64,000 nt of DNA from Silvimonas terrae (GTDB lineage Bacteria > Pseudomonadota > Gammaproteobacteria > Burkholderiales > Chitinibacteraceae): contig NZ_JACHHN010000006.1 in the NCBI RefSeq assembly GCF_014202765.1, positions 124,001-188,000 of the forward strand, read 5' to 3'. The translations under genes were made by a program, and so were the position numbers. Positions 45,415 to 55,125 of this stretch are shown here, piece after piece. The first letter of the stretch is position 1; every line of letters starts with the position of its first letter. Below the pieces are notes generated by a model. The model was not told the origin of the DNA, did not search any database, and saw only the letters and a program-made list of their open reading frames with translations.

Positions 45415-46911
45415 TTAATGCGCAGCTGCTTTCGCAGCGTTGACTGGCTGTATCTGCAGTTGAATGATGGTGCCAGGTGCCAGTTTTGTAGATAAAAAGC
45501 CGTTATCAATGCGCGCAAAATAATGGGCTACACCGCTAGTCTCAACAAATGTATTGGCATATGGCGGGGAATTCCATCTGGGCAGAACGAGCGCCCGTGC
45601 AATTTCATGCAAGCCGGTGATCGCGCCAAGACAAAGCACGGCGATCAGCAAATGATGGCCCTTTTTGTGCGCCACACCGTTCGCTGTGCTATTGCCCAGC
45701 CGTTCCACAGCGTACAGGGCCAGAATGATCAGCGGGGCAATCGATGCCCGCATGGCCAGATCATTGGCCAGCCCAAGCCGGTATAGCGGCAGCACAAGCA
45801 AGATGATGCCCGAAGTGAGTAACAACGCTTCGCGGCGTGTGCGCAGCAACAGCACCCACAGGATGCCAAACTCCAGCGAGATGAAAGCACCATACAGGCG
45901 TAACCATTGCGCGAAGGGCAGCGCCTGCATCGTCCAGTTGCTGGGTACGCCGGCAGAATCCATCGTCAGATAAGCTGCGCACAGTATTGCAGGGGGCAGC
46001 AGGCAAAGTGCAACACCGGCACCCGCAAACAGGGTGGCCTGGTTGTGCCGGACATGTTTGAAGAACCAGACAGCCAGCAACGGAATGACGCCGATTGTGG
46101 TTAGCGGAGACCACAGTGGCATTACCGCAATCCACCACGGAATCGTGCGTATGGCTTTCGGGTTATGCCAATGCAGGTAAAGACATGCTGCCAGTAACCA
46201 CCCCGGCAAAGCATGATTGGGGACCCAGAAAAGCTGGGTGGAGGCCGAGGAGTACTGAAATAGCCCCGCCCACCATTGCAGATGTACGGTAGAAAATAGC
46301 GGCAGCGGATGGGCAAGTATCCAGCCGCCTAGCCAGTCCATCCCGCCAAACAGGGGCAAGATCAACAGGGTCAGCGTGACGTGACGCCAGCCGCTACGCA
46401 ATGAGGCGGCCAGCGAGAGAAACAGGAATACCCCCAGGAAGGTCCAGGCCAGCAAGAACAGCTGACCCAGCTGTTCACCCCACAGTTTTGCGGCCAGGGC
46501 GGGCACCAGAAAATAGCCGAGCGGGCAGCGCAACAGCCAGACCGCATTCTGGGAAGACAGCTTGAAGCCGATCGGACCCAGGTGGCGCGCAAGGTCCATT
46601 AGCAGCGCATCGCGGACATGCCAATCGAAATAGTTGGCGTAGAAAAGGTGCCCGGCTCCGCCCAATGCCGACCAGATCAACGCCACCAGGACAATTGCAA
46701 GCCATTGCAAGTGGGTAAAACCAGGCTCTCCGGGCTGACCGAAAACGTGGTCCGGGCTGGCATTGCGCCAGGCCAGCCAGGAACCCAGCACCGTCAGAGC
46801 GCCCAGTGGCAGGCCCCAGGCCGGTTGTAACCAGGTCAGCAGGAAAAGTACGACCGGAGTGGCCAGATAAAGGGCCACCAGGGTCGTCAGTACGCGTTGG
46901 ATTCTGGACAA
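45415..46911 (-). CDS. Polytopic membrane protein of unknown function (GT-C-like candidate)
   Basis: A 498-residue protein with about ten to twelve hydrophobic segments. I recognise no named family. After the second helix group, a loop with acidic residues (YANYFDWHVRDALLMDLARHLGP) resembles the first periplasmic loop of GT-C glycosyltransferases, where an Asp is catalytic. It lies 25 bases after the flavoprotein gene in the same operon. A role in transferring lipid-linked sugars is inferred from context only. Confidence 0.65.
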   Translation of the reverse strand: MSRIQRVLTTLVALYLATPVVLFLLTWLQPAWGLPLGALTVLGSWLAWRNASPDHVFGQPGEPGFTHLQWLAIVLVALIWSALGGAGHLFYANYFDWHVRDALLMDLARHLGPIGFKLSSQNAVWLLRCPLGYFLVPALAAKLWGEQLGQLFLLAWTFLGVFLFLSLAASLRSGWRHVTLTLLILPLFGGMDWLGGWILAHPLPLFSTVHLQWWAGLFQYSSASTQLFWVPNHALPGWLLAACLYLHWHNPKAIRTIPWWIAVMPLWSPLTTIGVIPLLAVWFFKHVRHNQATLFAGAGVALCLLPPAILCAAYLTMDSAGVPSNWTMQALPFAQWLRLYGAFISLEFGILWVLLLRTRREALLLTSGIILLVLPLYRLGLANDLAMRASIAPLIILALYAVERLGNSTANGVAHKKGHHLLIAVLCLGAITGLHEIARALVLPRWNSPPYANTFVETSGVAHYFARIDNGFLSTKLAPGTIIQLQIQPVNAAKAAAH

Positions 46912-46936
46912 AACGGTTACCTGCTTGAGCGATTAC

Positions 46937-48508
46937 TTATTTTTCTTCGTGATACTCGTCATCAACGTTGATCGCCCAGATGGCGGCCTTGTCGGTATTG
47001 GCGGTCAGGATCGATTCCACTGCCAGCTTGGCGGTCAGCATGGAGTGATCCTGGTTGTTGTAGCGGTGCATGCCGTTGCGGCCCACCAGAAACAGATTGC
47101 CAATCCGGTCGATCTGTTCACGCAGCGTGTCAAACTCGTCATAGCTGCCGAAATACGCCGGGTAGGCTTTTTCTACCTTCACCACGGTGCCATCAAGCAC
47201 TTCGGCTTTATCGATCAGACCAATCTTCACGAGTTCGTCCTGGGCAAATTCAAAGAACTTGTCCTTGGGCATTTCCCACAGCTCGTCGCCTTCGGAACAG
47301 AAATACTCCAGGCCCAGCCACACTGTATTGGGTTCATCCACGACCAGATACGGGCTCCAGTTGTTGAAAATCTGCAACCGGCCCAGTTTAACGTCGCGCT
47401 CCTGGATGTAAATCCAGTTATCCGGCAGCAGATTGTTGGCGGTGCCTGGCAAAGAATGTTTGTTTTGGCGCAGTTTGCGCACCAGCACACCCACGGTGAT
47501 GAAGTCGCGGTATTGCAGGCCGGCGGCCACCCGCTGCGCTTCGGCCCCCAGCGCGGGCGAGATACCGGCAACCAGTTCGCGAACCGGCATGGTTGAGATG
47601 ACATGGTCCGCCCCAAACTCGCGGATTTCGCCAGTTTGGGTATTGCGCGCGCTGACGCTGGCAATGCGGTCGCCTTCCCGTTTCAAGCCCACGGCCTTGT
47701 GGTGGAAATGAATCTCACCACCCAGCTCGCGCACTTTTTCTGCGACCACTTCCCACATCTGGCCGGGGCCAAGACGCGGGTAGAGAAATTGCTCGATCAG
47801 GCTGGTTTTGACTTCTTTTTGCTCACCACCGGCTACGTTTTTAACAATCTGTCGTGCCGCATGCTTGAGCGCCTCGGTAATCGACAAGCCCTTGATGCGT
47901 TGGGCCCCCCATTCCGGGCTGATTTCCTGGCACGGTACGCCCCAGACTTTCTCGGTGTAATCCTTGAAGAAGGTCAAATAGAGTTCGCGGCCAAAGCGGT
48001 TGACGATAAAGTCTTCCAGGCTTTTCTCGGGGGAAATCGGGTTCAGGCGCGCTTTGGAATAACTGGCCATAATCCGGGCAATCCGCACCGGACCCAGATT
48101 GCGCACCGTATTCAGATTCATTTTGACCGGGTAGTCAAAGAAGCTGCGCAAGAAGTAGATCCGCGACAGCCGCGGGCGCAACAGCATGTGGCGATCATCA
48201 TCCGTGCTGTCTTGCGTATCAATGCTGCGCTGTTTGTTCTGGTAAGAGATCACCGCATCGCCGCCATCACCGCGCGCGGGCAGTATCTGTTGCCACCAGT
48301 TCATGACCCAGTCAGATTTGGAGAAAAACCGATGTCCGCCAATATCCATGCGGTTGCCGTTGTAATTGATGGTTTTTGAAATGCCACCAATATCACCGGA
48401 GGATTCAAGCACGATGGGTTTGAAGCCCTGATTGGCGCGGAGCAACTCCAGCGCAGCAGTCAGACCGGCGGGGCCGGCACCAATGATCACAACTTGTTTT
48501 TGGGTCAT
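46937..48508 (-). CDS. NAD(P)/FAD-dependent oxidoreductase (UDP-galactopyranose-mutase-like)
   Basis: A 523-residue flavoprotein. The N-terminal dinucleotide motif [18 protein letters not shown] and [22 protein letters not shown] belong to the amine oxidase/UGM-like superfamily. The C-terminal [22 protein letters not shown] closes the FAD site, and this ending with HRYNNQDHS is characteristic of a subgroup found in polysaccharide loci. It might isomerise or oxidise a sugar. It overlaps the GtrA gene by four bases. Confidence 0.85.
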   Translation of the reverse strand: MTQKQVVIIGAGPAGLTAALELLRANQGFKPIVLESSGDIGGISKTINYNGNRMDIGGHRFFSKSDWVMNWWQQILPARGDGGDAVISYQNKQRSIDTQDSTDDDRHMLLRPRLSRIYFLRSFFDYPVKMNLNTVRNLGPVRIARIMASYSKARLNPISPEKSLEDFIVNRFGRELYLTFFKDYTEKVWGVPCQEISPEWGAQRIKGLSITEALKHAARQIVKNVAGGEQKEVKTSLIEQFLYPRLGPGQMWEVVAEKVRELGGEIHFHHKAVGLKREGDRIASVSARNTQTGEIREFGADHVISTMPVRELVAGISPALGAEAQRVAAGLQYRDFITVGVLVRKLRQNKHSLPGTANNLLPDNWIYIQERDVKLGRLQIFNNWSPYLVVDEPNTVWLGLEYFCSEGDELWEMPKDKFFEFAQDELVKIGLIDKAEVLDGTVVKVEKAYPAYFGSYDEFDTLREQIDRIGNLFLVGRNGMHRYNNQDHSMLTAKLAVESILTANTDKAAIWAINVDDEYHEEK

Positions 48509-48948
48509 GTTTCAGGAAGGTCGGATTTGCGAAAAAAACTACTCAGCCAGTTGAGCACGTTGCTGTTTTCACTGAACAGCAAATACCGTCGGCCAAAGAA
48601 ATTGAAGAAGAAGACTGCCGCAGTGGCAACCAGTTTGCCGGTTTTATAATCCACCCCTGCTTCAGCGAGGCCGTAGATCACCAGATCATTGATGAATAGT
48701 CCAGCGACTCCGACAGACGCAAAAATTATGAACTCAAGCGGATGCTTGTCGGCATTATTCTTGCTGAATACGAAATGCAAACATAATACGTAATTCAGTA
48801 TCAGCCCGACGACAAAACCGGTTGTGGCAGCGTAAATGGTTCCCCAATGCAACACTTCACGGCAAAACGTCAGGGTAGAGAAATCAAGCGCAAAAGCCGC
48901 GCCGCCGACAAAGCCGTAACGCAGCAATTGTTTGAAAAGCGAATTCAT
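48505..48948 (-). CDS. GtrA-family membrane protein (second copy)
   Basis: A 147-residue four-helix GtrA protein ([50 protein letters not shown]). Its ATG overlaps the preceding stop by four bases, which decides the start against an upstream ATG. It differs clearly from the other GtrA of the locus, so two lipid-linked sugars, or two steps, may be served. Confidence 0.88.
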   Translation of the reverse strand: MNSLFKQLLRYGFVGGAAFALDFSTLTFCREVLHWGTIYAATTGFVVGLILNYVLCLHFVFSKNNADKHPLEFIIFASVGVAGLFINDLVIYGLAEAGVDYKTGKLVATAAVFFFNFFGRRYLLFSENSNVLNWLSSFFRKSDLPET

Positions 48949-50939
48949 CGGGCTGATCCGGACAGGAAATGCGAGCAGTCGTAAAGGTACATGGATTGCG
49001 GCGCACCCGGGATTTTGGGAGACCAACGGGATACCACATACCCTGGAAGGTCAACATAGCTCACCACAAAGTTGATTTGCGGATCAGCTTGGCAAAGCAG
49101 CTGGAATGTTTGTGCATCCCCGATGCATTGCCGCGCGTCGTTGCTGCCCTCGCACCCCTTGATTGATCTGGCCTGGGCAACCTGCATGGTCAGCGTTTGC
49201 CGTTTGTTGTATGCCATGGCCAGTTCCCGGTTAAAGACAATGGCCGCGGCGCTCATGCCACTAACATAACTGGCCCGTTGCAGGGCCACCCATGGATAGG
49301 GAAAGAACTCGGGCCAGTACACATTCGCCGTGCGGGGAATATGTTGGTCGAATGGATTTTGCCCAGAGTTCGTTTCAGTAGCGTGTTGCCAATCCGAGCG
49401 TTGGTCCCAGACAAAGAGTACGAGCGCAAAACTGGCAATCAACACGACAAAACGCAGCGTGTTCCTGCGCGCAAGGTAGCAAAGCAGTAATACCAGCAGG
49501 CAGAAAACGGCACTTAAAAGACGTGGGTAAAACCCGGTCAGATGGATGCTTGCAAACAGGTGTTTGTCATAGATGATCTGCGCTACGGCCTCGGCACTGA
49601 GCGCGATCAGTAGCACTGTCATCATGATGACATTGTAGACGCGTTGTAAAAACGGGCGGATCTTGTTCGCGCCAGGGAAATAAGACATTTCCAGACCCAG
49701 CATGCAAAACAGCAAGCTGATCTGAAAATTGCGGGCAAGGTAGGCCAGCAGCACCAGTTGCAGGGTGAGGATATGGCGATAATCAGGGCGTTCTGCTTCG
49801 CTGAAGAGCAAAATCAGTCCAAGGCAGTCCAATACCACCACCAGCCACATGCCACGCCACAGCTGCAGTGAGGTGCCCAGTACGCTATGGATGACATCCG
49901 AACCCAACACCGCGAGTGCCAGCAGAGGAATCGCCATGAAACCCAGCACAGTAAATACACGCTGGTTTACCGGATTTTTGAAGGCGCGCAGCAGGCAAAG
50001 TGTCAGGGTCAACTGCGCTGCCAGCAGATTAAAGTCAGCCTGACGCCATTGGGAAAAAAAGCACTGCGCGGTGTTTCGCCTGGCGGCTGCCAGCCAGAGT
50101 GGATCGTACAAAACGTCCCAGCTGTTAAATGGCCCAACCCGTAAAGCGCAGAGACCCACCAGCACGAGCAGCAAAACAGGAACACCACAGAGAAGGACTT
50201 TCTGGCGTTGAGCGCGCGTCATCCCTGTGAGATGCCAGACGACGAACATGACCAAACCCGGTAACGTCATCAGAGGATGCACTGCCGCAGACAACGCAAA
50301 GCAGGCCAGCGCGGCCTTCCAGCGACCACGGAAAGTCAGCCCTAATGCAAACAGCGTCAGCGGTTCTGCGTAGCTGCGGGCAGTGAGAAAATCTTCTGAA
50401 ATTGTGAAGATGTTGTAGCCACCATAACCGCCAGGCATGGCGATGACGGCCAACCCGGCCGCAAACAGCGCAAACCGCCGCAAGCCAAGGCTGTATGCCA
50501 GAAACAAATAGCCGGCAAACCACAACAAATGGGCGACAAACATCAACCCGATCGATGATCTGGACACGCCCAGCCACTTGATTGCCGTGGCCTGCAGCGA
50601 GGCAAAAATGGTGAACTGGTCCTGGGAACCAAAAACAAAAAACAGATCGTGCCCAAACGTTGCAGGGCTTAGGTGCAAGAGCGCCTGCGCCAGGTAAAGT
50701 ACACCATCGTGATAGATGCCATGCCAGGAGTGGGCAGACATCCAGCCGATGATGGCAATGGCGAGGAGTTGCCATTCGGGGATCTGGCCGGGCAAGGCTT
50801 TCAGTGCTTGCCTTGCACGATTGAACCATGGCTTCGATAAGCTACTGGATGAGCCCTCTGCCGCTTGAGTGCCAAGCATGAAATCTGCAGAGGTTTCCTG
50901 GCCCGTTGGCGCACGCAAGTTTGGCTCGGCAGGGATCAT
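48945..50939 (-). CDS. Large polytopic membrane protein, paralogue A
   Basis: A 664-residue protein with 11-13 membrane helices after a hydrophilic start of about 50 residues. I know no named family, but it is clearly related to the upstream neighbour. Shared pieces are a loop with HDG.LY..QAL and DLFF.FGSQD.FT.F, then FLTARSYAEPL, AA.HPLM.LPGL, WDQR, and a C-terminal block with NPF...PYPW..L.R.SY..GMSAA. The paired acidic residues in the first outer loop fit a GT-C-like transferase. It is coupled by four-base overlaps on both sides. Confidence 0.72.
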   Translation of the reverse strand: MIPAEPNLRAPTGQETSADFMLGTQAAEGSSSSLSKPWFNRARQALKALPGQIPEWQLLAIAIIGWMSAHSWHGIYHDGVLYLAQALLHLSPATFGHDLFFVFGSQDQFTIFASLQATAIKWLGVSRSSIGLMFVAHLLWFAGYLFLAYSLGLRRFALFAAGLAVIAMPGGYGGYNIFTISEDFLTARSYAEPLTLFALGLTFRGRWKAALACFALSAAVHPLMTLPGLVMFVVWHLTGMTRAQRQKVLLCGVPVLLLVLVGLCALRVGPFNSWDVLYDPLWLAAARRNTAQCFFSQWRQADFNLLAAQLTLTLCLLRAFKNPVNQRVFTVLGFMAIPLLALAVLGSDVIHSVLGTSLQLWRGMWLVVVLDCLGLILLFSEAERPDYRHILTLQLVLLAYLARNFQISLLFCMLGLEMSYFPGANKIRPFLQRVYNVIMMTVLLIALSAEAVAQIIYDKHLFASIHLTGFYPRLLSAVFCLLVLLLCYLARRNTLRFVVLIASFALVLFVWDQRSDWQHATETNSGQNPFDQHIPRTANVYWPEFFPYPWVALQRASYVSGMSAAAIVFNRELAMAYNKRQTLTMQVAQARSIKGCEGSNDARQCIGDAQTFQLLCQADPQINFVVSYVDLPGYVVSRWSPKIPGAPQSMYLYDCSHFLSGSAR

Positions 50940-52840
50940 TTTTTCTTTTTCCCCTGCAAATAATCTTTGCAGCGGTAGAGGTAAATGGTCTCGGGGCCGA
51001 ACGGCACTCGAGGTGTCCAGGTCGCAAGGGCTTTTCCGTCTAGCGGGTAGTAAGTAACCAGGTAAGCCAACCGGTCATCGATATCACATTCTTTGAGTGA
51101 ACTGGCTATCAGATTGGTAGCGCAGTCATCTTCGGAGTATCCGTGAGCCTGGCATGCCTTGATATCTGCGGCGTGGTAAACCAACTGACGGCGTTGCACG
51201 TATTCCAGTGCAAATGCCTTGGTAAAGGGAACGCCTGCAGCACTCATTATGTTGAGGTAAGAGGGGCGATTGAGAATAATCCAGGGGTAGGGGTTGAAAG
51301 AGCCCCAGAGAACTGCTTCATCTTTACCAATATAGTGGCTGAACGGATTACGGTCACCGATATTTTCAGTGTAAATAGTCCAAAGCGGGCGCCTATCCCA
51401 AGTGAGCAAAGTGAGTACGATCAGCACGGTCAGAATAAGGCCGCGTATGACGGATTTTGGAGAGAGGCAAAAAAAAGTGAGGGCAACAGCAATGATAAAT
51501 AAAGAAACTGCCCTGGGAAATAGAAGTTGATAATAGGAGTAAGGGGACATTCCTCCTACCAAAGGCAGTTGAAGCCAGTTTTCATTTAGAAAGGCTGCAA
51601 TAACACCAACAATAAGCGCACTACTGATGGCAATTCGAATTCGCGGATCAAGATGAATTTCTCGGTGAAACACGGTTAATAGCACGCTTGATCCGATCAA
51701 TATGGAAGACCAAGGGTAGTACTGGGCAAATAAACTGATCACCGCACAAGCCAGTGCCCAGAAGTAAACCGGATCAAGTCGGTGACGATTGCTCCAGAAC
51801 CAGGGGAGTACGAGGAGGTGGACAATCAGATTCCAGACCCACTGGGCGCGCCAAAGCTGACAAGAAACAATGAAGACATTTTTGAGTACATCCGCGCCAA
51901 TGTAGGTGAGCAACATGGCGCTGATAAAAACGGCAGTACTTGCGAGCACCAGGCGTCGTAGTGGGCCGTCTTCGGCCAGGCGGAAATAAAGAAGGATAAT
52001 CGCGAGGTTGACCAGCACCGGCGCCCAGTCTTTCCATTTCCAGAACCAGACAAACAGGTCGGCAGTCCAGGTTGAGGTCACCGCATACCACGCACCATCG
52101 TAGCTCTTCGTCAGATTGCCAAAGGGAGGCACTTTAAATACGACAAGCAGTACAACTGAAGCGACAAGAATAAGGGTAAACGCAGCGTAGACCCATTTTT
52201 GTCGAGAGTCTTGCAGGATTAGAGCGAGGGAAACATACCAGATTGCCAATCCGGGCAGAGCGATAAGGGGGTGAATCGTTGCAGCAAAGGCAAGTACAAT
52301 TAGTGAACTAACTGTCTTTTGACGGACGAGCAATGCAATACCCAGGATAACCAGCGGTTCGGAATAACTCCGCGCCGTCAAAAAGCCTTCCGCAGAGGTG
52401 AATAGCGTGGCTGCGCCATAATATGTTAGCAGTGCTATGCCGAGCACCAAACCAAGGTACACGGACGACCATTGCTTGAAAATGCTACGTAGCAAGAAGG
52501 TCAGGCTGCCAAACCAGGCCAGTTGCCCCAGAAACATCATGGACCGCGCGGCGTTGGGCAACCCAAGCCACAAAATGACTTTTCCATATAACCAGGAAAA
52601 CCAGGTGAAGCTATCTTGCGATCCGTACAGGAAAAATAAGTCTCCTGCGTAATGATCAGGATAGATTGACCGGAGTGCCTGGCCAGCATAAAGAAAACCG
52701 TCATGGCGAATGCCCAGATAAGGATGGGAAATCAGCCAGCCACAGAAAAGTACCGCAAGCCAGAGCCAGAATGGCAATTGTTTAAGTGGATGCACAAAAG
52801 CATCGAATCTTGCGTAGGTGGGGGGCAGGCTGGTTTTCAT
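50936..52840 (-). CDS. Large polytopic membrane protein, paralogue B
   Basis: A 634-residue protein with the same plan as its neighbour: HDGFLYAGQAL and DLFFLYGSQDSFTWF in the first loop, FLTARSYSEPL, AATIHPLIALPGL, WDRR, and NPFSHYIG with PYPWIILNRPSYLNIMSAA. It is first in the leftward operon and lies just after the pilin gene terminator. Its base composition is visibly more AT-rich than the rest of the locus, suggesting separate origin or recent exchange. A role as a periplasmic-side glycosyltransferase is inferred. Confidence 0.72.
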   Translation of the reverse strand: MKTSLPPTYARFDAFVHPLKQLPFWLWLAVLFCGWLISHPYLGIRHDGFLYAGQALRSIYPDHYAGDLFFLYGSQDSFTWFSWLYGKVILWLGLPNAARSMMFLGQLAWFGSLTFLLRSIFKQWSSVYLGLVLGIALLTYYGAATLFTSAEGFLTARSYSEPLVILGIALLVRQKTVSSLIVLAFAATIHPLIALPGLAIWYVSLALILQDSRQKWVYAAFTLILVASVVLLVVFKVPPFGNLTKSYDGAWYAVTSTWTADLFVWFWKWKDWAPVLVNLAIILLYFRLAEDGPLRRLVLASTAVFISAMLLTYIGADVLKNVFIVSCQLWRAQWVWNLIVHLLVLPWFWSNRHRLDPVYFWALACAVISLFAQYYPWSSILIGSSVLLTVFHREIHLDPRIRIAISSALIVGVIAAFLNENWLQLPLVGGMSPYSYYQLLFPRAVSLFIIAVALTFFCLSPKSVIRGLILTVLIVLTLLTWDRRPLWTIYTENIGDRNPFSHYIGKDEAVLWGSFNPYPWIILNRPSYLNIMSAAGVPFTKAFALEYVQRRQLVYHAADIKACQAHGYSEDDCATNLIASSLKECDIDDRLAYLVTYYPLDGKALATWTPRVPFGPETIYLYRCKDYLQGKKKK

Positions 52841-52875
52841 TCGCCGATATAACAGGTGGGGGATTAAACAGATGA

Positions 52876-52910
52876 CAAAACGCCTTCCAGAATAACAGGA
52901 AGGCGTTTTG
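52876..52910 (-). terminator. Intrinsic terminator of the pilin gene
   Basis: CAAAACGCCTTCC / GGAAGGCGTTTTG, a 13-bp stem with a nine-base loop, between the pilin stop codon and the start of the membrane-protein operon. Read-through into that operon is possible, because only 35 bases separate the hairpin from its first gene. Confidence 0.85.
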
Positions 52911-52943
52911 AAGAGCTGAAGTACTTCTACAGCTATTTAAAGC

Positions 52944-53390
52944 TTAGCCGCGGCACTGTGCCGGCAGGTATTTCTGAGCAACACCGGTACCAACGGAAGA
53001 AGTGCAGGCCCAGGTCAGTACACCAACGGGGATGGTGCCACTGGCCAGCGACGATGTGGTGCTGGAGTCTGTCGGGTGCAGCACAATGTTGCTGTTACCA
53101 GCTTTGGCAGTGTAGGCAATGTTGATGTTGCCGTTGGCGGGATCGATAGTGATGGAGTTGATGTTGGCAGTCGAACCCGGAGCGTTATAGCCCAAGCCCA
53201 AGGAAGTGCCGTTAGCAGCGTTTTCAGCAACAGTCACCTTGGCAGCGTCAGCCAGGCCCAGACCTTCAGTGATACGGGCGCGGACGGTGTAGTCCTGGTA
53301 AGCCGGGATGGCCACAGCGGCCAGAATACCGATGATCGCAACAACGATCATCAGTTCGATCAGGGTGAAACCCTTTTGCATGCGTTGCAT
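52944..53390 (-). CDS. pilA: Type IV pilin (PilA-like major pilin)
   Basis: A 148-residue prepilin. A six-residue leader MQRMQKG precedes the cleaved and methylated Phe of [31 protein letters not shown], the classic N-terminal helix with Glu5. A small, Ser/Thr/Asn-rich globular domain ends in a disulfide loop WACTSSVG...LPAQCRG. A GGAG ribosome site is eight bases upstream and a sigma-54 promoter lies further up. It forms the type IV pilus fibre. The Ser/Thr-rich end and the next-door glycan genes make glycosylation plausible. Confidence 0.93.
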   Translation of the reverse strand: MQRMQKGFTLIELMIVVAIIGILAAVAIPAYQDYTVRARITEGLGLADAAKVTVAENAANGTSLGLGYNAPGSTANINSITIDPANGNINIAYTAKAGNSNIVLHPTDSSTTSSLASGTIPVGVLTWACTSSVGTGVAQKYLPAQCRG

Positions 53391-53448
53391 GTTCAGTCTC
53401 CGAAAATTTGTTTGTTGGTGTGCGGTGGCACCGCGCCAGCGAATACAG

Positions 53449-53464
53449 AGCAAAAGCTATGCCA
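53449..53464 (-). promoter_or_regulatory. Sigma-54 (RpoN) promoter of the pilin gene
   Basis: On the minus strand TGGCAT-N5-TTGCT, the -24/-12 elements with exact spacing. The start of transcription would be near 53437, leaving a leader of about 47 bases. Pilin genes controlled by PilR/RpoN have this arrangement. Confidence 0.85.
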
Positions 53465-53536
53465 GCGGAATGACAGTCGCCGGCGCATTGTGCCCGGCTT
53501 GGTATCTGTTGCAAAGTTGCTTATAATGCTGGCTCC

Positions 53537-53612
<76 letters not shown>

Positions 53613-53757
53613 AAGACAGTAAGGGTCAGGCTTTCGAGCCTGGCCCTTCTTCGTTTCCGGGGTCTGGCGGGTTGATTGCAAACGCCATAATCACGACGCG
53701 CTTATGTCCGCAGAACCACGCCAGGCGGCGACGAGTGGCGGGATTGTGGTGCAAAAA

Positions 53758-53791
53758 CAAAGGCCGGCGTGGGGTTCCACGTCGGCCTTTG
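53758..53791. terminator. Hairpin between tRNA-Thr and nitronate monooxygenase gene
   Basis: CAAAGGCCG-G-CGTGG with CCACG-T-CGGCCTTTG: a long stem with one internal G/T pair and loop GGTT. It lies about 80 bases after the stop of the leftward monooxygenase gene and after the tRNA on the other strand. Confidence 0.7.
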
Positions 53792-53873
53792 TGCCCGGAT
53801 GTGACAAAAATCGTCACCCGGAATTTCTGTAATTCGTCAGGTTTCTCTTATATTCGCCCTGACCCGCTTGAAC

Positions 53874-55052
53874 TTAAGCCACGCCAGCGGTGAGCCCGGC
53901 CGGGTTTTGACCGGTGAGCAGGTAGTCGATCAGCTCGCGGACCGGGCGGATGGCATTGCCAAAGGGCAGGCTGTCGGCACCACGGAAGAAGAGGCCACGA
54001 TTTACTTCGCCGCGCATGGCTGCAGCCAGTTTCAGATCAATGCAGAACTGCCCCACCTTGGCCAGACCATCGCGCAGGCCACAGACGGATAGGCAATTGA
54101 GGCCTTGTGTGCAACGCGCCGGGTCTGCTTTGGCGTTGGATTGCAGGCGTGCTTCACGGTTGATGTAGTTTTTGAGCCAGGGCGTGAGCACGGCGCGGGC
54201 GGGCAGGCCGGCCACGCTCATGAATTCCACGATGTCTTCATCACGCGCGTTGGCCAGCACTTCTTTGAAGTTGGGGTGGGCATCGCCTTCTTCTGACACC
54301 GCAAAGGCGGTGCCCAGTTGCACGCCGCTGGCGCCGCTTTGCAGATAATGCTGAACCTTGGCGTGGCTGTTGATGCCGCCGGCCACGATGAGTGGGATGC
54401 GCAGGCTTTCCAGTTGCAGGTCTTTGAAAATCTGCAGGGTTTCGCTGAGCACACGATCAAAGCCGAATTTTTCGTTGTGGACATCATCCAGGCGCGTCGC
54501 GCCCAGGTGGCCGCCAGCGTGGCCCGGGTGTTCGATCACAATGGCATCGGGCAGGCGGTTTTTCTTGAGCCACTTTTTCAGCACTACGCTAATGCCGCGG
54601 CTGTCCGAAAGGATGGGGACCAGGGCGATCTCCGGATGATCTGCCGTGATCTCGGGCAGGTCCAGCGGCAGGCCCGCGCCCATGACGATGGCGTCGGCAC
54701 CGGCTTCGCAGGCGCAGCGCACGTAGTCGGTGTTGGCCGAGACGGCCTTCATGACGTTGACGGCGATGAGACCGTTGCCTGCGGCGGTGGCTTTGGCCAG
54801 GTGTACTTCGCGGGTGAGCGCTTCGAAGTTGAGCGCATCCAGACCGGCCTGGTCTTTGATGGTTTTGCTCTGTTCCATCAGGTCGGGGTGATGATGACGC
54901 AGATCAACGCTCGCGACTGTACCCATAGCGCCCTCGCGGGCGACCGCGCCAGCCAGTTTGTGCGCCGAAATACCCACGCCCATGCCACCCTGAACAACAG
55001 GGAGCAAGGCTTTGCCTTTGATCAGCAGTGGTTTGAAAGCATGTTGCAGCAT
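53874..55052 (-). CDS. Nitronate monooxygenase (2-nitropropane dioxygenase family)
   Basis: A 392-residue FMN-dependent TIM-barrel enzyme. Features are VVQGGMGVGISAHKLAGAVA (FMN contact), VIEHPGHAGGHLG with the catalytic His, IVAGGINSHAKVQHYLQSGASGVQLGTAF (phosphate site), and a C-terminal cysteine-rich ARCTQGLNCLSVCG. The long form with this Cys cluster is a recognised subgroup. It oxidises nitronates such as propionate 3-nitronate. A perfect FNR-type box lies 74-87 bases upstream, suggesting regulation by oxygen. Confidence 0.9.
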   Translation of the reverse strand: MLQHAFKPLLIKGKALLPVVQGGMGVGISAHKLAGAVAREGAMGTVASVDLRHHHPDLMEQSKTIKDQAGLDALNFEALTREVHLAKATAAGNGLIAVNVMKAVSANTDYVRCACEAGADAIVMGAGLPLDLPEITADHPEIALVPILSDSRGISVVLKKWLKKNRLPDAIVIEHPGHAGGHLGATRLDDVHNEKFGFDRVLSETLQIFKDLQLESLRIPLIVAGGINSHAKVQHYLQSGASGVQLGTAFAVSEEGDAHPNFKEVLANARDEDIVEFMSVAGLPARAVLTPWLKNYINREARLQSNAKADPARCTQGLNCLSVCGLRDGLAKVGQFCIDLKLAAAMRGEVNRGLFFRGADSLPFGNAIRPVRELIDYLLTGQNPAGLTAGVA

Positions 55053-55125
55053 GGGTGAGTCTCCCGCCGTGATGGCGATTCCGGGTTAAGAGCGGGGAGT
55101 CTGCGGCTTTGCCTCTGGTTTGATT

